Positions 51,578-61,006 of a DNA stretch of 63,214 nucleotides are shown here, piece by piece (within the stretch, counting starts at the first letter, position 1; every line of letters starts with the position of its first letter). This DNA is from an uncultured Vampirovibrio sp. (GTDB taxonomy: Bacteria > Cyanobacteriota > Vampirovibrionia > Gastranaerophilales > Gastranaerophilaceae), in assembly GCA_910583725.1 (NCBI GenBank), contig CAJTXZ010000018.1, forward strand, positions 1 through 63,214, read 5' to 3'. Below the pieces are notes generated by a model that did not search any database, was not told the origin of the DNA, and saw nothing but the letters and a program-made list of their open reading frames with translations. Position numbers and translations under genes: made by a program.

Positions 51578-52713
51578 TATTGCACCCCGTTTTCTTTTTT
51601 TAATATTTCGGATAATTCTTTTGAGAGCCTGAGTGCTTTTTTTGCCATTTCGATATTTAAAGAGCCGCAGCCGCAGCTTGGGGTTATAAAACAATGGTCT
51701 AATATAAGTGTTTTATCAATATTTTTTGAAACAAAGCAATTCAAGGCTTCTTTGAATTTATCATAAACCTTAGTGCTATCAAGTGTTTCAAGTGCTTCTT
51801 TGTCAAGGGTTGGCACAATTCCAAAGGATAAAAAGCCGCCATTTATTATGAAGTTTTCTAATTCTTTTGCGTATGTGCCGACACTTTGAGAATAAAAATA
51901 CGCATCAAAATTTATTATGTTTACATTGCTTCTGATTGCTATATCCCAGTCTGTTTTACCGCAGCAGTGAATACCTGACAGTGCGCCGAATTTTTTTATA
52001 TCGTCGGATATTGTTTTCAGCATAGATGTAACATCATCTTTTTTAACGGTTACAAATGCACAACTTCCAACCTGTGAAATTGAAGGTTCGTCCATAAAAA
52101 TTACAGGATTAGCATTTGGGCAGGCTTTTTTGAATTCTTTTATCTGCCAAAGGGCTTTCAGACTAAGGGTTTTTATTATTACTTCCCTTAGGGTTTCATT
52201 ATAATAGGCAGATTTCCCCTCTTTATCGGAGATGCTTGTTGAGAATGTGAAGGGCCCTGTGATTGAGCCTTTTGTAAAATTCGGGGTTTTTATGTAATCT
52301 TTGTTTTTAAGTCTTTGTATGAAAATATCTATTGTGTTTGAATATGGTTTTGAAATTTTGTATTTATCAAGGATGGCTTCATTTTCTATCAACGTGCCCG
52401 ATGAAGTTATGGTTTCGTAGTCAACAAATAAATTTTCAAGTGCTTCAAAGAATATATCTGCAGTATCATCAAGGTAATATTTAAATTCTTTAGCGTCATA
52501 AATCAATCCCGGCAGATTTTCTGTGAACTGGAGGGTCATATCTTCTTCTTTTTTATAGTGCGGAAGCTGCGCCCAGTAAGGGAAATCGGCACAGCATTCA
52601 AAAACATAATCCATAGCTTCATTTGGTGCATTATCATTTTTGAATGGGAGCGAGCCAATCCCAGTGTATGAAAGGCTTAAGTTTTTTATAGTATTATCTG
52701 CTGAATTGTTCAT
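51577..52713 (-). CDS. MetE-like zinc-dependent methyltransferase-domain protein
   Basis: The 378-residue protein resembles the catalytic C-terminal domain of cobalamin-independent methionine synthase/uroporphyrinogen-decarboxylase-fold methyltransferases. It has the zinc ligands in order: GIHCCGKTDWD (His-x-Cys) and PSCGCGS (Cys) near the C-terminus; VIFMDEPSISQVGSC resembles the MetE DEP(x)E block. The folate-binding N-terminal half of full MetE is absent. Start ATG 52713 has GGAG 7 bases ahead; a longer reading into the divergent gene is rejected. It begins an operon with the ATPase, folD and alr. The methyl donor and acceptor cannot be read from sequence. Confidence 0.75.
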   Translation of the reverse strand: MNNSADNTIKNLSLSYTGIGSLPFKNDNAPNEAMDYVFECCADFPYWAQLPHYKKEEDMTLQFTENLPGLIYDAKEFKYYLDDTADIFFEALENLFVDYETITSSGTLIENEAILDKYKISKPYSNTIDIFIQRLKNKDYIKTPNFTKGSITGPFTFSTSISDKEGKSAYYNETLREVIIKTLSLKALWQIKEFKKACPNANPVIFMDEPSISQVGSCAFVTVKKDDVTSMLKTISDDIKKFGALSGIHCCGKTDWDIAIRSNVNIINFDAYFYSQSVGTYAKELENFIINGGFLSFGIVPTLDKEALETLDSTKVYDKFKEALNCFVSKNIDKTLILDHCFITPSCGCGSLNIEMAKKALRLSKELSEILKKENGVQ

Positions 52714-52762
52714 AACTTTCTCCATAGAAAATATTTTATTATAAAATAATACCAGAGGATAG

Positions 52763-53827
52763 ATGATTATGGAAAACTTTAACAAAAATATGATAAATAA
52801 AGATACAGACGATTTTTCCAATGCTCTTTTTATAAACTATGGCGGGCTTGGGGATGAAATATTGTTTTTGCCTGCAATTGAAGATTTTAAAAAGAAATTT
52901 CCAAATTGCAAAGTAACACTTTGCCTTGAAAAAAGGGCAAGAGGCATAAAACAGATAACAAATTTGATTGATGAAATAATTGAGGTTGATATAAAGGCTA
53001 AGGGCATAAAAAAATATTTTAATGTGCTTAACCTTATTAAAAAGGCAAGAGAAGGAAAATTTGATGTTGTGATATCAAGCGGTAAATCTCCTCTTGTTGC
53101 AATAATTTTATATATGACCGGAATTAAAAGACGTTCAGGGTATTTCAGCAAGACGTCATTTTTGCTCACAGACGGAGCGACCTTGGATGAGAATCAATAT
53201 GCCGGAAATATGTATCATGATTTAATTTTGCCATTTTTGGATGAAGAGGATATTGTTGATAAAATATGTGTGCCTCATCTTATGGCTGATAATGATTATA
53301 CTTTGCCGGATGGCATTGAACCCGGCTTTGTGGCGCTTCATCCCGGCGTTTCATTGATGAGTATTAACAAGGGAATATATAAGTGCCCTGAATCTTCTTT
53401 TTGGGTTGATATTATTAAGGGTGCATTAAATAAGGGCAAAAAGCTTCTTTTATTGGGAGGGTCCGATGATGCTGAAATTATAGGAAAAATTTTAGAGCAC
53501 ACTGAAATCGTGTCCAATCCTAACTTTATTAATTTTTATGGCAGGACAAAGAATTTACGTGATTTAATGAATGTGATGTCTAAGGCAGATACCTTAATAT
53601 GCGCTGACAGTGCGCCTTTACATATAGGTGTTGGCTTGAGTTTGAACATAGCTGCTATTTTTGGGCCGACAAATGAAGAAAAACTGGTGCCTAAAAAAGA
53701 TAATATAAGGGTTATAAAGAACAAAAAGATTGAATGCAGGCCTTGTCTTTGGCATAAAAGACAGGTGAACTGCGAACAATCTTTTTGTTTAAATATTGAT
53801 GTTTCAGATGTTTTAGAAAGTATCTGA
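52763..53827 (+). CDS. Glycosyltransferase family 9 (heptosyltransferase-like)
   Basis: The 354-residue protein has a GT9 fold: LFINYGGLGDEILFLPAIED near the N-terminus, then VISSGKSPLVAII, FVALHPGVSL, LLLLGGSDDAEII and the acceptor region DTLICADSAPLHIGVGL, AAIFGPTNEEKLVP. GT9 members include LPS heptosyltransferases. The C-terminal CRPCLWHKR...C cysteine pair is typical of the family. The start is ATG 52763 with AGAGGATAG upstream. It is divergent from the MetE-like gene and only 2 bases from the convergent SLH gene's end. Confidence 0.88.
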   Translation: MIMENFNKNMINKDTDDFSNALFINYGGLGDEILFLPAIEDFKKKFPNCKVTLCLEKRARGIKQITNLIDEIIEVDIKAKGIKKYFNVLNLIKKAREGKFDVVISSGKSPLVAIILYMTGIKRRSGYFSKTSFLLTDGATLDENQYAGNMYHDLILPFLDEEDIVDKICVPHLMADNDYTLPDGIEPGFVALHPGVSLMSINKGIYKCPESSFWVDIIKGALNKGKKLLLLGGSDDAEIIGKILEHTEIVSNPNFINFYGRTKNLRDLMNVMSKADTLICADSAPLHIGVGLSLNIAAIFGPTNEEKLVPKKDNIRVIKNKKIECRPCLWHKRQVNCEQSFCLNIDVSDVLESI

Positions 53828-53829
53828 AA

Positions 53830-55050
53830 TTACAGGTCTGAGGCGGTTGGAATAATTAAGTCACCCGTTAAAAGAAGATAGATATCTTCATTCTTTTTAA
53901 TCTTTGTTTTTACAACGGGTCTTAATTTATCTACATATTGAAGAAGAAAATCGCCTTTTGTAAGTTCTTTTGCGCTTTCTTTGTATTTTTTCTTTGAATT
54001 AGCATCTGTTACAAAAACGATACGCCCTCTGTTTGTTGTATATGGAACTGCGGCTAATTCTTTTTCTGTGTCATTTGGGTATTTGCCGTTATCGAATATG
54101 AATAAGGCCTTTTGCTGCTTATTAATCCAGATTCTGTTTTTTACAATATGCACGCGGCCGTTAAATTTTGCGCCTTTTTTGTATAATAGCGTTCCTTCGT
54201 CTGTATACATATCTTCAGGAGCTGTAAATGTTATAAAGGAGTCTTTTTGAATTTTTCTTGTGTCTATAAGGCTCGTTGGATGTGCTTTAATTACATTGCC
54301 AGCTTCTATTACTTTTTTATTGTTATAAATTTTAACAACCGTTCTTGGAGCTTTATTATAGGTTGATAATGTCTCCTCACGAAGAAGAACATCTCTGTCG
54401 CCAAGAGAATATTTTAATTTGAGCATATCAAAATCTTCTGCCATTTTGGCAAATAATACGGCAGCTTCTGCTCTTGTCATTTTTGCTTTGGGGTTAAATT
54501 TATCAGGGTTTGGGTAATTTACGTATAATTTTTCACTAACAGCTGTGGCATATGAATCTACTGCCCAACCAGGGATTTCACCTACATCTGAAAATTCTTC
54601 AAGGATTGATTTATCGCCCATCTTTACTTTTGAAATGTTTGCAACAATGCTTGTTGCCTCAGAGCGGCTGATTGCTTCATCCGGTTTAAAGGTTTTATCC
54701 GGATAGCCAAAGACTATGCCTATGTTTTGAGATACGGCGATATCTTTGCTGTAAGATGATTTTTTTGTAACGTCCTTGAAATAAGCCTTTGCACCTTTAA
54801 CAGCATCTTCGCTTTCAATAACCCTAAGGAGCGAATTTAAAAATGCTGCTCTTTTTATGGTGCCTTCCGGGTAAAAGTTGTGTTTGGCATCTAATTGCAG
54901 ATAGCCTCTGTTAATGCAGTCTTTGATGGCGCCTTCTGCCCAATATCCTTCAGGCACATCTTCCATTATAGATGCGAAGCTTGAATTGGCGCCTGTAATA
55001 ACCAGGCATAAGACTAAAAATAGCCTGTAAGCGTTCTTTAAAAAACTCAT
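53830..55050 (-). CDS. SLH-domain surface protein
   Basis: The 406-residue protein has a signal peptide (YRLFLVLCLVITGANSSFAS, cleavage near residue 27) followed by three SLH repeats (~30-80, ~90-145, ~150-205), e.g. VPEGYWAEGAIKDCINRGYL, FGYPDKTFKPDEAISRSEAT and FNPKAKMTRAEAAVLFAKM. Then ~200 residues of a beta-rich domain of unknown fold. SLH repeats bind cell-wall polymers. N-terminal SLH plus a C-terminal beta domain is reminiscent of cyanobacterial-type envelope proteins. GGAAGGAAATAA precedes the ATG. Confidence 0.85.
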   Translation of the reverse strand: MSFLKNAYRLFLVLCLVITGANSSFASIMEDVPEGYWAEGAIKDCINRGYLQLDAKHNFYPEGTIKRAAFLNSLLRVIESEDAVKGAKAYFKDVTKKSSYSKDIAVSQNIGIVFGYPDKTFKPDEAISRSEATSIVANISKVKMGDKSILEEFSDVGEIPGWAVDSYATAVSEKLYVNYPNPDKFNPKAKMTRAEAAVLFAKMAEDFDMLKLKYSLGDRDVLLREETLSTYNKAPRTVVKIYNNKKVIEAGNVIKAHPTSLIDTRKIQKDSFITFTAPEDMYTDEGTLLYKKGAKFNGRVHIVKNRIWINKQQKALFIFDNGKYPNDTEKELAAVPYTTNRGRIVFVTDANSKKKYKESAKELTKGDFLLQYVDKLRPVVKTKIKKNEDIYLLLTGDLIIPTASDL

Positions 55051-55278
55051 TTATTTCCTTCCTTCACTTTCTAGTTTTCTAGTAGGCGATAGCTTTCTTG
55101 TATAAAATTTTACAACAACGGATTTTTAAAATCAATCATGTAAGACTATTGCGGTGCCCATGTTTTAGTATATTTTAACATTTCTCAACACAATAATTTA
55201 ATTTAAAAATTTCCATGGTAAGATTCTTTGTGGATAGATTAGAATTATTCCCCAAGGGAATGGAAAAAGGTGATTTAA

Positions 55279-57555
55279 GTGTTAAATTTATTGTCAAAGA
55301 ATGCATTGGGCGGAATGAAACTACAGGATGTATTTACAAAACTAAAGGAAATTTACTGTATTAATGATGTTTCGGAGGAAAGAAGGCAATATCTTTCTCA
55401 AACAATACAAAAATACGGTTATTTGCCTTATCCTCACTATAAAGTGCTTGAGGAGTTAAATCAGTCTGAGATTATTTATTCATTTGTTGAAATTTTAAAA
55501 CTTGAAGGAACTTATGAAAATAATAAACTTAAAGATATAAATAATCCTTCACCTTTAGCAAGAAAAAAGGCAAGAAATTCTAACTGGATTAAAAGGGAAG
55601 GGCATAATATAAAGCTCATTTCTTTATCAGCCTTGGGAGATGGCAATAAGGGGCCGAATGTCGGCACATTTATTGAGTGGGTTGCCCAGCTTATTATCCT
55701 TCCAAGGGGAAATGAAAAAATGAATGTTATGGCAGATACTGTTTATCTTTTGCCGTTTCATCCAAGAGAGTTTGGCTGCGCTTATCTTCCAATGTCATCA
55801 GATGTGAGCCCTAAACTTGAGGATAAAAAATTAAGCAAATTTTTGGGATTAAATGCCAAGGAACAGGTAAAATTATTTGTTACATTTGCCCAATTATCAG
55901 GACATCCTGTCATTTATGATATACTTCCACAGACGGGAAGATTTTCAAAGGTAGTATTATCTAAGCCTTATGTTGCAAGGTGGTATGACATTAATGATTT
56001 AATGAATGATTATCTTAATGAAGTTGATAAAATTGCAGTAGTTTTAAAGGATAAGTTTGATTCTAATCGGGTTGATGAAGCAAAGAATATTTATGTTGAA
56101 ATATTGCACGGTTCAAAGAAAACGCTAAAAAGCGGCAATGAAGAGGTTTTGCAGGAAATTGACAACTTGATGCTTAATACTAAAAAAACACTTTGCGAAA
56201 AGATGTCAAACAGATTCAGCCAGGATGATATATTAAAAAAAGTTTATAAAGTTATAGAAGATACAAATGGTAAAAAACCTGCAAGAGAAGAGGATATTAT
56301 AAGGCAGCCTGAAATTGTTAAGGCACTTATTAATGAAGGTTTATGGCCGGCACCGGGCGGCGCGTGGTGTTCATGTGGCATGCCTGTGTTTGATAAGATG
56401 CACTCAAGCAAAGCTTATCCTATGTTTAGACATTTTGATTATAAGGATGAAGATGTTACGCATTTTGCAAATCTTGACTGTCAAACGCCGTATTACTTTG
56501 TATATTTTGAAAATGGCAGGTATAATAAAAAAGTTTGTGACTTTTTCTTTGAATACACAAGAACTATTGCCGAAGAGTATAATTTTGACGGCTTTAGGAT
56601 AGACCATATTGACCATGTTGTGGATGATTTTTCCGAGAAAAGCAGGATGCCAATCAGCTATCGTGCGCCAAGAGAAGTGCTTGGCAAGATGAATGGCGTA
56701 TTAAAAAGAAAAATACCATATTTTGCAACGCTTGCAGAGTATATGCTTTGGGATAATTATTATAAAGAATATCATCTTGATATGAATTTTGACCTTCTTT
56801 GGGGAAATGATATTGTTTCGCAAAATACAAAAACACCTTCGCAAATTATTGAAGATAATCAATACCTTGAAACATATAATTCAAGAAATAGTGTATTAAA
56901 TCCTCTTTCAATACTTAAAACTTATAATAACCAGGATGGAGAATTTGAAGCTATAGACCAATACCCGGGGCAGCTTGGTGCTGAGGGGGCTTTATATAAA
57001 TGGTTTAAGTATAAGTTTTTGCCTGGCGGAGATAATGCAAACAGGCCGTCATTGTATATAGACGGTGATGAAAGTTTTACAAAGACAGGCATAGAGTATG
57101 TTATCGGTAATGAAGTTTCAATGAAGAGAAATAATGACTGGGCATTTTTTGAAAAATTTAATGCTATAAATTATTTTGCGCAAAATTGCCCTGTGATTTT
57201 AAACGGCAAGGCAAACATTATTGAACAAACAAAAGATGGGCTTGCTGCTTGGGAAATATTATCTGATGACGGTAATTTTCTTGTGGTGTCAAATTATCAA
57301 AGCCCTACAGAAAAAATGTGTGTTCAAAAAGAGGACGGCACCAGTGCCATTGAGACAAAGCGCGGAAAGATGCTGATGGATAAGGTGATAAAGCTTCAAA
57401 ACCGTGTGCTCACTTCGTTTTTTGAATTTGACTATGATGAGATGCAAAAGTGCCAGTTTGTTGAAAAAAGGCTTTTGAATCCTATAGACAATATGATTAC
57501 ATTTAATATCTTAAAGCCAGCTGAATTCAAGGTTTACAGGTTTGTATTCAAATAA
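55279..57555 (+). CDS. GH13-like alpha-amylase-superfamily glycosidase
   Basis: The 758-residue enzyme is probably a starch/glycogen-type glycosidase of the alpha-amylase superfamily. The nucleophile region is FDGFRIDHIDHVVDD (GFRxD), the acid is likely in ATLAEYMLW, and VYLLPFHPREFGCAYLPMSSD is the conserved beta-1 substrate region. A large insertion (~250-370) and an unusual middle (APGGAWCSCGMPVF) are non-standard, and region IV (NHD) is not clear. I cannot assign hydrolase, glucanotransferase or phosphorylase. The GTG at 55279 has AAAAAGGTGAT upstream; ATG 55315 is a fallback. Confidence 0.7.
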   Translation: MLNLLSKNALGGMKLQDVFTKLKEIYCINDVSEERRQYLSQTIQKYGYLPYPHYKVLEELNQSEIIYSFVEILKLEGTYENNKLKDINNPSPLARKKARNSNWIKREGHNIKLISLSALGDGNKGPNVGTFIEWVAQLIILPRGNEKMNVMADTVYLLPFHPREFGCAYLPMSSDVSPKLEDKKLSKFLGLNAKEQVKLFVTFAQLSGHPVIYDILPQTGRFSKVVLSKPYVARWYDINDLMNDYLNEVDKIAVVLKDKFDSNRVDEAKNIYVEILHGSKKTLKSGNEEVLQEIDNLMLNTKKTLCEKMSNRFSQDDILKKVYKVIEDTNGKKPAREEDIIRQPEIVKALINEGLWPAPGGAWCSCGMPVFDKMHSSKAYPMFRHFDYKDEDVTHFANLDCQTPYYFVYFENGRYNKKVCDFFFEYTRTIAEEYNFDGFRIDHIDHVVDDFSEKSRMPISYRAPREVLGKMNGVLKRKIPYFATLAEYMLWDNYYKEYHLDMNFDLLWGNDIVSQNTKTPSQIIEDNQYLETYNSRNSVLNPLSILKTYNNQDGEFEAIDQYPGQLGAEGALYKWFKYKFLPGGDNANRPSLYIDGDESFTKTGIEYVIGNEVSMKRNNDWAFFEKFNAINYFAQNCPVILNGKANIIEQTKDGLAAWEILSDDGNFLVVSNYQSPTEKMCVQKEDGTSAIETKRGKMLMDKVIKLQNRVLTSFFEFDYDEMQKCQFVEKRLLNPIDNMITFNILKPAEFKVYRFVFK

Positions 57556-57649
57556 GGGCACGGGTTAACCTGAGCCAAAGGGCTTTCATTACAAGAAAAA
57601 ATGGAGTATATATTTTTGTGTAAATTATATGTGACTGCCCAAGTTTAAT

Positions 57650-57687
57650 AAAAAACCTCCGGTCATAACAGTTGCCGGAGGTTTTTT
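57650..57687. terminator. Bidirectional intrinsic terminator
   Basis: AAAAAACCTCCGG and CCGGAGGTTTTTT form a perfect 13-bp stem whose A/T ends make a T6 tail in both directions. It serves the GH13-like gene on the plus strand and trpS on the minus strand, which ends 18 bases away. Confidence 0.9.
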
Positions 57688-57705
57688 GTATATTTGTCTA
57701 GCGTT

Positions 57706-58719
57706 TTAAAAATACATTCCGACTGCTTCTTTTGCGCCTTCAAACACTTTTTTGGCTTCAATCCTTGCTTTTTTTGAACCTTCTATTAGAATTTCTTTTA
57801 CAACTTCAGGTTTTTTAGCATATTCAAGCCTTGTTTCTCTTATTGGTGCAAAATATTCATTCACTTTTTTTGCAAGGCATTTTTTACAGTCTGTACAGCC
57901 AAGTTTTGCGCCTCTGCAATCTGATTCAATTTGTTTTACTTCTTCTTCTGTACCGAAAATTTTCCAGTATTGATAAGTCACTTCACAGTTTTCAGGGTGT
58001 CCAGGGTCGTCTCTTTTAATTCTTTCTCTGTCTGTTATTGTTTTCATTATTTTCTTTTGGGTCGTTTCTTCATCATCTGATATTTTTATATCATTATTAA
58101 ATGATTTTCCCATTTTGTTGCCGTCAATTCCTTTAAGGAGCGGAATATCAGTTAACAAGGGTTTTGGTTCTTTAAAATATTCTACTTTATAGAGATTATT
58201 GAAGCGCCTTATAATATCTCTTGAGATTTCAATGTGCGCAACCTGGTCTATTCCAACAGGAACATAGTCCACATTAAATGTAATTATATCTGCCGTCATT
58301 AAAACAGGATAGCCAAGAAGCCCGTATGTTATACTGTTATCTGTTGCACCCTGTGTTCTTAAAATTTTTGTCATATCTTTAAGGGTGGGGTCTCTTTCTA
58401 CCCAGTTTTGCGGGGTTATCATACTAAGGTAGATATGCAGCTCAGCTGTTTCCGGCACCAAAGACTGCAGATAAATTGTTGATTTATCGGGGTCGATTCC
58501 TGTGGCAAGCCAGTCTAGCGCAACATTTTGTACATCTTCCCGTAAATTTGCAGTGTTATTGTATTTTGTTGTTAGGGCGTGCCAATCTGCAATAAAATAG
58601 AAAGCATCATATTCATTTTGTAATTTTACCCAGTTTGTTAATACCCCAAAATAGTGCCCCAGATGGAGTTTCCCTGTAGAGCGCATTCCGGATACAATTC
58701 TTTTTTTAGCAGCAATCAT
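57706..58719 (-). CDS. trpS: Tryptophanyl-tRNA synthetase
   Basis: The 337-residue class I synthetase has the HIGH-type motif STGKLHLGHYFG (residues ~14-25), KMSKS-equivalent GNKMGKSFNND and FIADWHALTTKY. AAAGGAGG lies ~10 bases before the ATG. The start overlaps the 3' end of the TPR gene by 14 bases. The anticodon-binding C-terminus is present (CTDCKKCLAKKVNEYFAPIR). Confidence 0.95.
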   Translation of the reverse strand: MIAAKKRIVSGMRSTGKLHLGHYFGVLTNWVKLQNEYDAFYFIADWHALTTKYNNTANLREDVQNVALDWLATGIDPDKSTIYLQSLVPETAELHIYLSMITPQNWVERDPTLKDMTKILRTQGATDNSITYGLLGYPVLMTADIITFNVDYVPVGIDQVAHIEISRDIIRRFNNLYKVEYFKEPKPLLTDIPLLKGIDGNKMGKSFNNDIKISDDEETTQKKIMKTITDRERIKRDDPGHPENCEVTYQYWKIFGTEEEVKQIESDCRGAKLGCTDCKKCLAKKVNEYFAPIRETRLEYAKKPEVVKEILIEGSKKARIEAKKVFEGAKEAVGMYF

Positions 58720-60496
58720 TGTTTTGTGCCTCCTTTAATACTTTTATTGCATCTTCAAAATCGGGAAATATCATTAAAGCTTTTTTTGCCGTTTCTTTTG
58801 CATGATGAAATTCGTTCAGTTTTAGCTGGCATTTTGCAAGCTCTGTGAGCAGGATATGATTATTTGGATAGTTCTTTGCAAGATTGTTAAAAATTCCTGC
58901 AGCGTTTTGATATTCCTTTAGTTTAGCGTAGCTTTTTGCTAAAAGGTTTAAAACTTCCGGGCTGCTTCCATTGCTTGCAATGTCGACCAATAATTCTTTT
59001 GAGATAGAATATTTTTTCTTTTCAAAATAAATTTTTGCAAGGGCAAATTTTGTCCTCTGATTTTCGGGCGAAAGTTTTAGGGCGGTTTTTAGATTTTCTT
59101 CTGCTTCATCATTTTTGCCTGTTGCAAGAAGATTTTCGCCCCGGTATAAATAATAATCCGGATTATTATTGTTTAAATCTATTGCCTTTGTAAAATATTC
59201 ATCTGCCTCCGAAAAATTTTGGGAATTATTCAGCGCCACGGCGTAATTAAAATAATTTTCAGGATTTTCAGGCTCCAGTTTGATAGCTGTCTTTAGTTCA
59301 TCAAGAGCCCATTCTATATAGTTCATTCTTAAATATAATATTCCTAAATCCCTTCTTGCAACAGGGTTTTCAGGTTCTAAAGAGATACATTTTTTAAGGT
59401 TTTCCTTGCCTGCTTCAAGGTCTTTTGTGTTTACGTATGAGATTGCAAGGTTGTAGCAGATTTCAAAATCTATCTTACCTCTTTTTAAGAGCTTTTCTAA
59501 AACTTCAATCGCGCTTTGCGGCCTTTTTGTCAGCCTGAATAAATATGCAAGCTTTTTTTGAATGTCGGTCGATTTTGGGTTTAGCTTTGCAAGGGTTTGT
59601 GCTATATCAAGCCCTTCTTTATATTTGCCGGTTTGAATGCAGCAATTCAGATAATTCATTTTGAAGTTAAATTTTTCAGGATGGATTGCGCTCAGGCTTT
59701 TATATAAATTTCTGGCTGTATCCCATTCTTCCGCTTGAATTGCACAATAGGCAAGAGATGATAAAAAGCTCGATGTCGGTTCTTTAATGTATGCTGTATT
59801 AAAATGGTTGAAAGCTTCTTTGTATCTTCCTTGTATTTGATATAAAGACCCAAGGTTGTAGTTTGTCATCGGGTTTTCATTATCAAGAGCGTAGGCTTTT
59901 TTTAAGTATTTTTCTGCTTCTTCGCATTCACCTTTTGCAATAAAACAGGTGCTTATGTTATTTAGAATCTGTAAATGATTTGGGTTTAGGTTGTGTGCTT
60001 TTTTAAGATATTCAAGCGCGGTATCATCATCCTTTTTTGCCATATAGGCAGAGGATAATATGTAATAAAGCTGGTAATCCTCTTTTTCAAACTCCAGGGC
60101 TGTTTTTATGGTATTGATTACTTCATCAAGCCTTCCCACCTTAAGGAATAATACTCCAATAGCCTTGTAGGCGTCTATAAATTCGGGCCTCAGTTCAATT
60201 ACTTTTGTATATGCAGATATTGCCTCATCAAAATCTTCAAGTTTTTCCTGGGCACTTGCTAAATAAAACCAGGCATTTGCATTATGAGGTTCTTTTTTAA
60301 TTATTTTTGCAAATATTTTTTTAGCCTCAATATAATCTTCAAGGTTTATGAGGACAAGGCCTGTATTTTTAAGTATTTCTATATTTTCAGGCTCAATTTT
60401 GGCGGCTGTTTTTAAAATTTCGAAGGCTTCTTCAAATTGCTCTTTGTTGATTAATTCTATAGAAGTGTCTAAAAGTTCTTGTATTTTATTATCCAT
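58706..60496 (-). CDS. Large TPR-repeat protein
   Basis: The 596-residue protein consists almost entirely of ~16 tetratricopeptide repeats of 34 residues, e.g. PENIEILKNTGLVLINLEDY, NAWFYLASAQEKLEDFDEAI, NYNLGSLYQIQGRYKEAFNH. There is no signal peptide or enzyme domain. TPRs scaffold protein-protein contacts. There is no Shine-Dalgarno; TATAAT ends 7 bases before the ATG, so the transcript is probably leaderless. It precedes and overlaps trpS, so the two may share a transcript without functional relation. Confidence 0.88.
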   Translation of the reverse strand: MDNKIQELLDTSIELINKEQFEEAFEILKTAAKIEPENIEILKNTGLVLINLEDYIEAKKIFAKIIKKEPHNANAWFYLASAQEKLEDFDEAISAYTKVIELRPEFIDAYKAIGVLFLKVGRLDEVINTIKTALEFEKEDYQLYYILSSAYMAKKDDDTALEYLKKAHNLNPNHLQILNNISTCFIAKGECEEAEKYLKKAYALDNENPMTNYNLGSLYQIQGRYKEAFNHFNTAYIKEPTSSFLSSLAYCAIQAEEWDTARNLYKSLSAIHPEKFNFKMNYLNCCIQTGKYKEGLDIAQTLAKLNPKSTDIQKKLAYLFRLTKRPQSAIEVLEKLLKRGKIDFEICYNLAISYVNTKDLEAGKENLKKCISLEPENPVARRDLGILYLRMNYIEWALDELKTAIKLEPENPENYFNYAVALNNSQNFSEADEYFTKAIDLNNNNPDYYLYRGENLLATGKNDEAEENLKTALKLSPENQRTKFALAKIYFEKKKYSISKELLVDIASNGSSPEVLNLLAKSYAKLKEYQNAAGIFNNLAKNYPNNHILLTELAKCQLKLNEFHHAKETAKKALMIFPDFEDAIKVLKEAQNNDCC

Positions 60497-60527
60497 AAGC
60501 TAAATTATATCAAAAAATAAGAAAAGT

Positions 60528-60563
60528 ACACACTTTAAAACACCCTGGCTTTAAAGTGTGTAT
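60528..60563 (-). terminator. Intrinsic terminator of the 60584-61006 gene
   Basis: TACACACTTTAAA and TTTAAAGTGTGTA form a perfect 13-bp stem with a 10-base loop. On the minus strand it is followed by CTTTTCTTATTTTTTG. It lies just upstream of the TPR gene promoter. Confidence 0.8.
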
Positions 60564-60583
60564 CATTAGGTTTGATAATAATT

Positions 60584-61006
60584 TTATTTTATAGACTCTA
60601 TGCCTTTATTATATATTTCATTTGTCTTTGCTTTTTTTGATTCAAGAGCTTCAATTTGTCTTTCATAAGACCTTACTCTTATATTTTTTTCTGTTTCTGT
60701 CATTGTGGTTGATTTTTTTACTTCTTTTATTTGCTGCTTTTTAGTTTTAATTTGATTATCTATTGCGTTTACCTGATTATCTCTTTTTGTTTTTAGGGCT
60801 GCCTTTCTGTCTTTATTTTGCGCCTCTCTTTTTGCCTTGTTTTCTTTGTCTGCATTTTGTAAATCTTTTTTGATGGCTTCTTTAGTGCTTGTTATATCCT
60901 TTTTAATGGCATTTTTTAAATTTGTGCCGGTTGTTGCGGTTGTTGCAGCAGATGCAAATGAAGTTGTGAAAATTAAAGCTAAAAGTATTGCTAAAACATT
61001 TTTCAT
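60584..61006 (-). CDS. Secreted/periplasmic Lys/Glu-rich coiled-coil protein
   Basis: The 140-residue protein has a cleavable signal peptide (VLAILLALIFTTSFASA, cleavage ~20/21) and then a highly charged Lys/Ala/Glu-rich helix throughout (e.g. NAIKKDITSTKEAIKKDLQN, KTKKQQIKEVKKSTTMTETE). It is predicted as one long coiled coil in the periplasm or at the surface. I recognise no family. AGGAGTTTTATTT precedes the ATG. Confidence 0.7.
   Translation of the reverse strand: MKNVLAILLALIFTTSFASAATTATTGTNLKNAIKKDITSTKEAIKKDLQNADKENKAKREAQNKDRKAALKTKRDNQVNAIDNQIKTKKQQIKEVKKSTTMTETEKNIRVRSYERQIEALESKKAKTNEIYNKGIESIK

Noticed and set aside
51578..51694. Longer start of the CooC-like ATPase
   Set aside because: It extends into the MetE-like gene end and has no ribosome site; the TAATG junction at 51577 is a normal coupled start.
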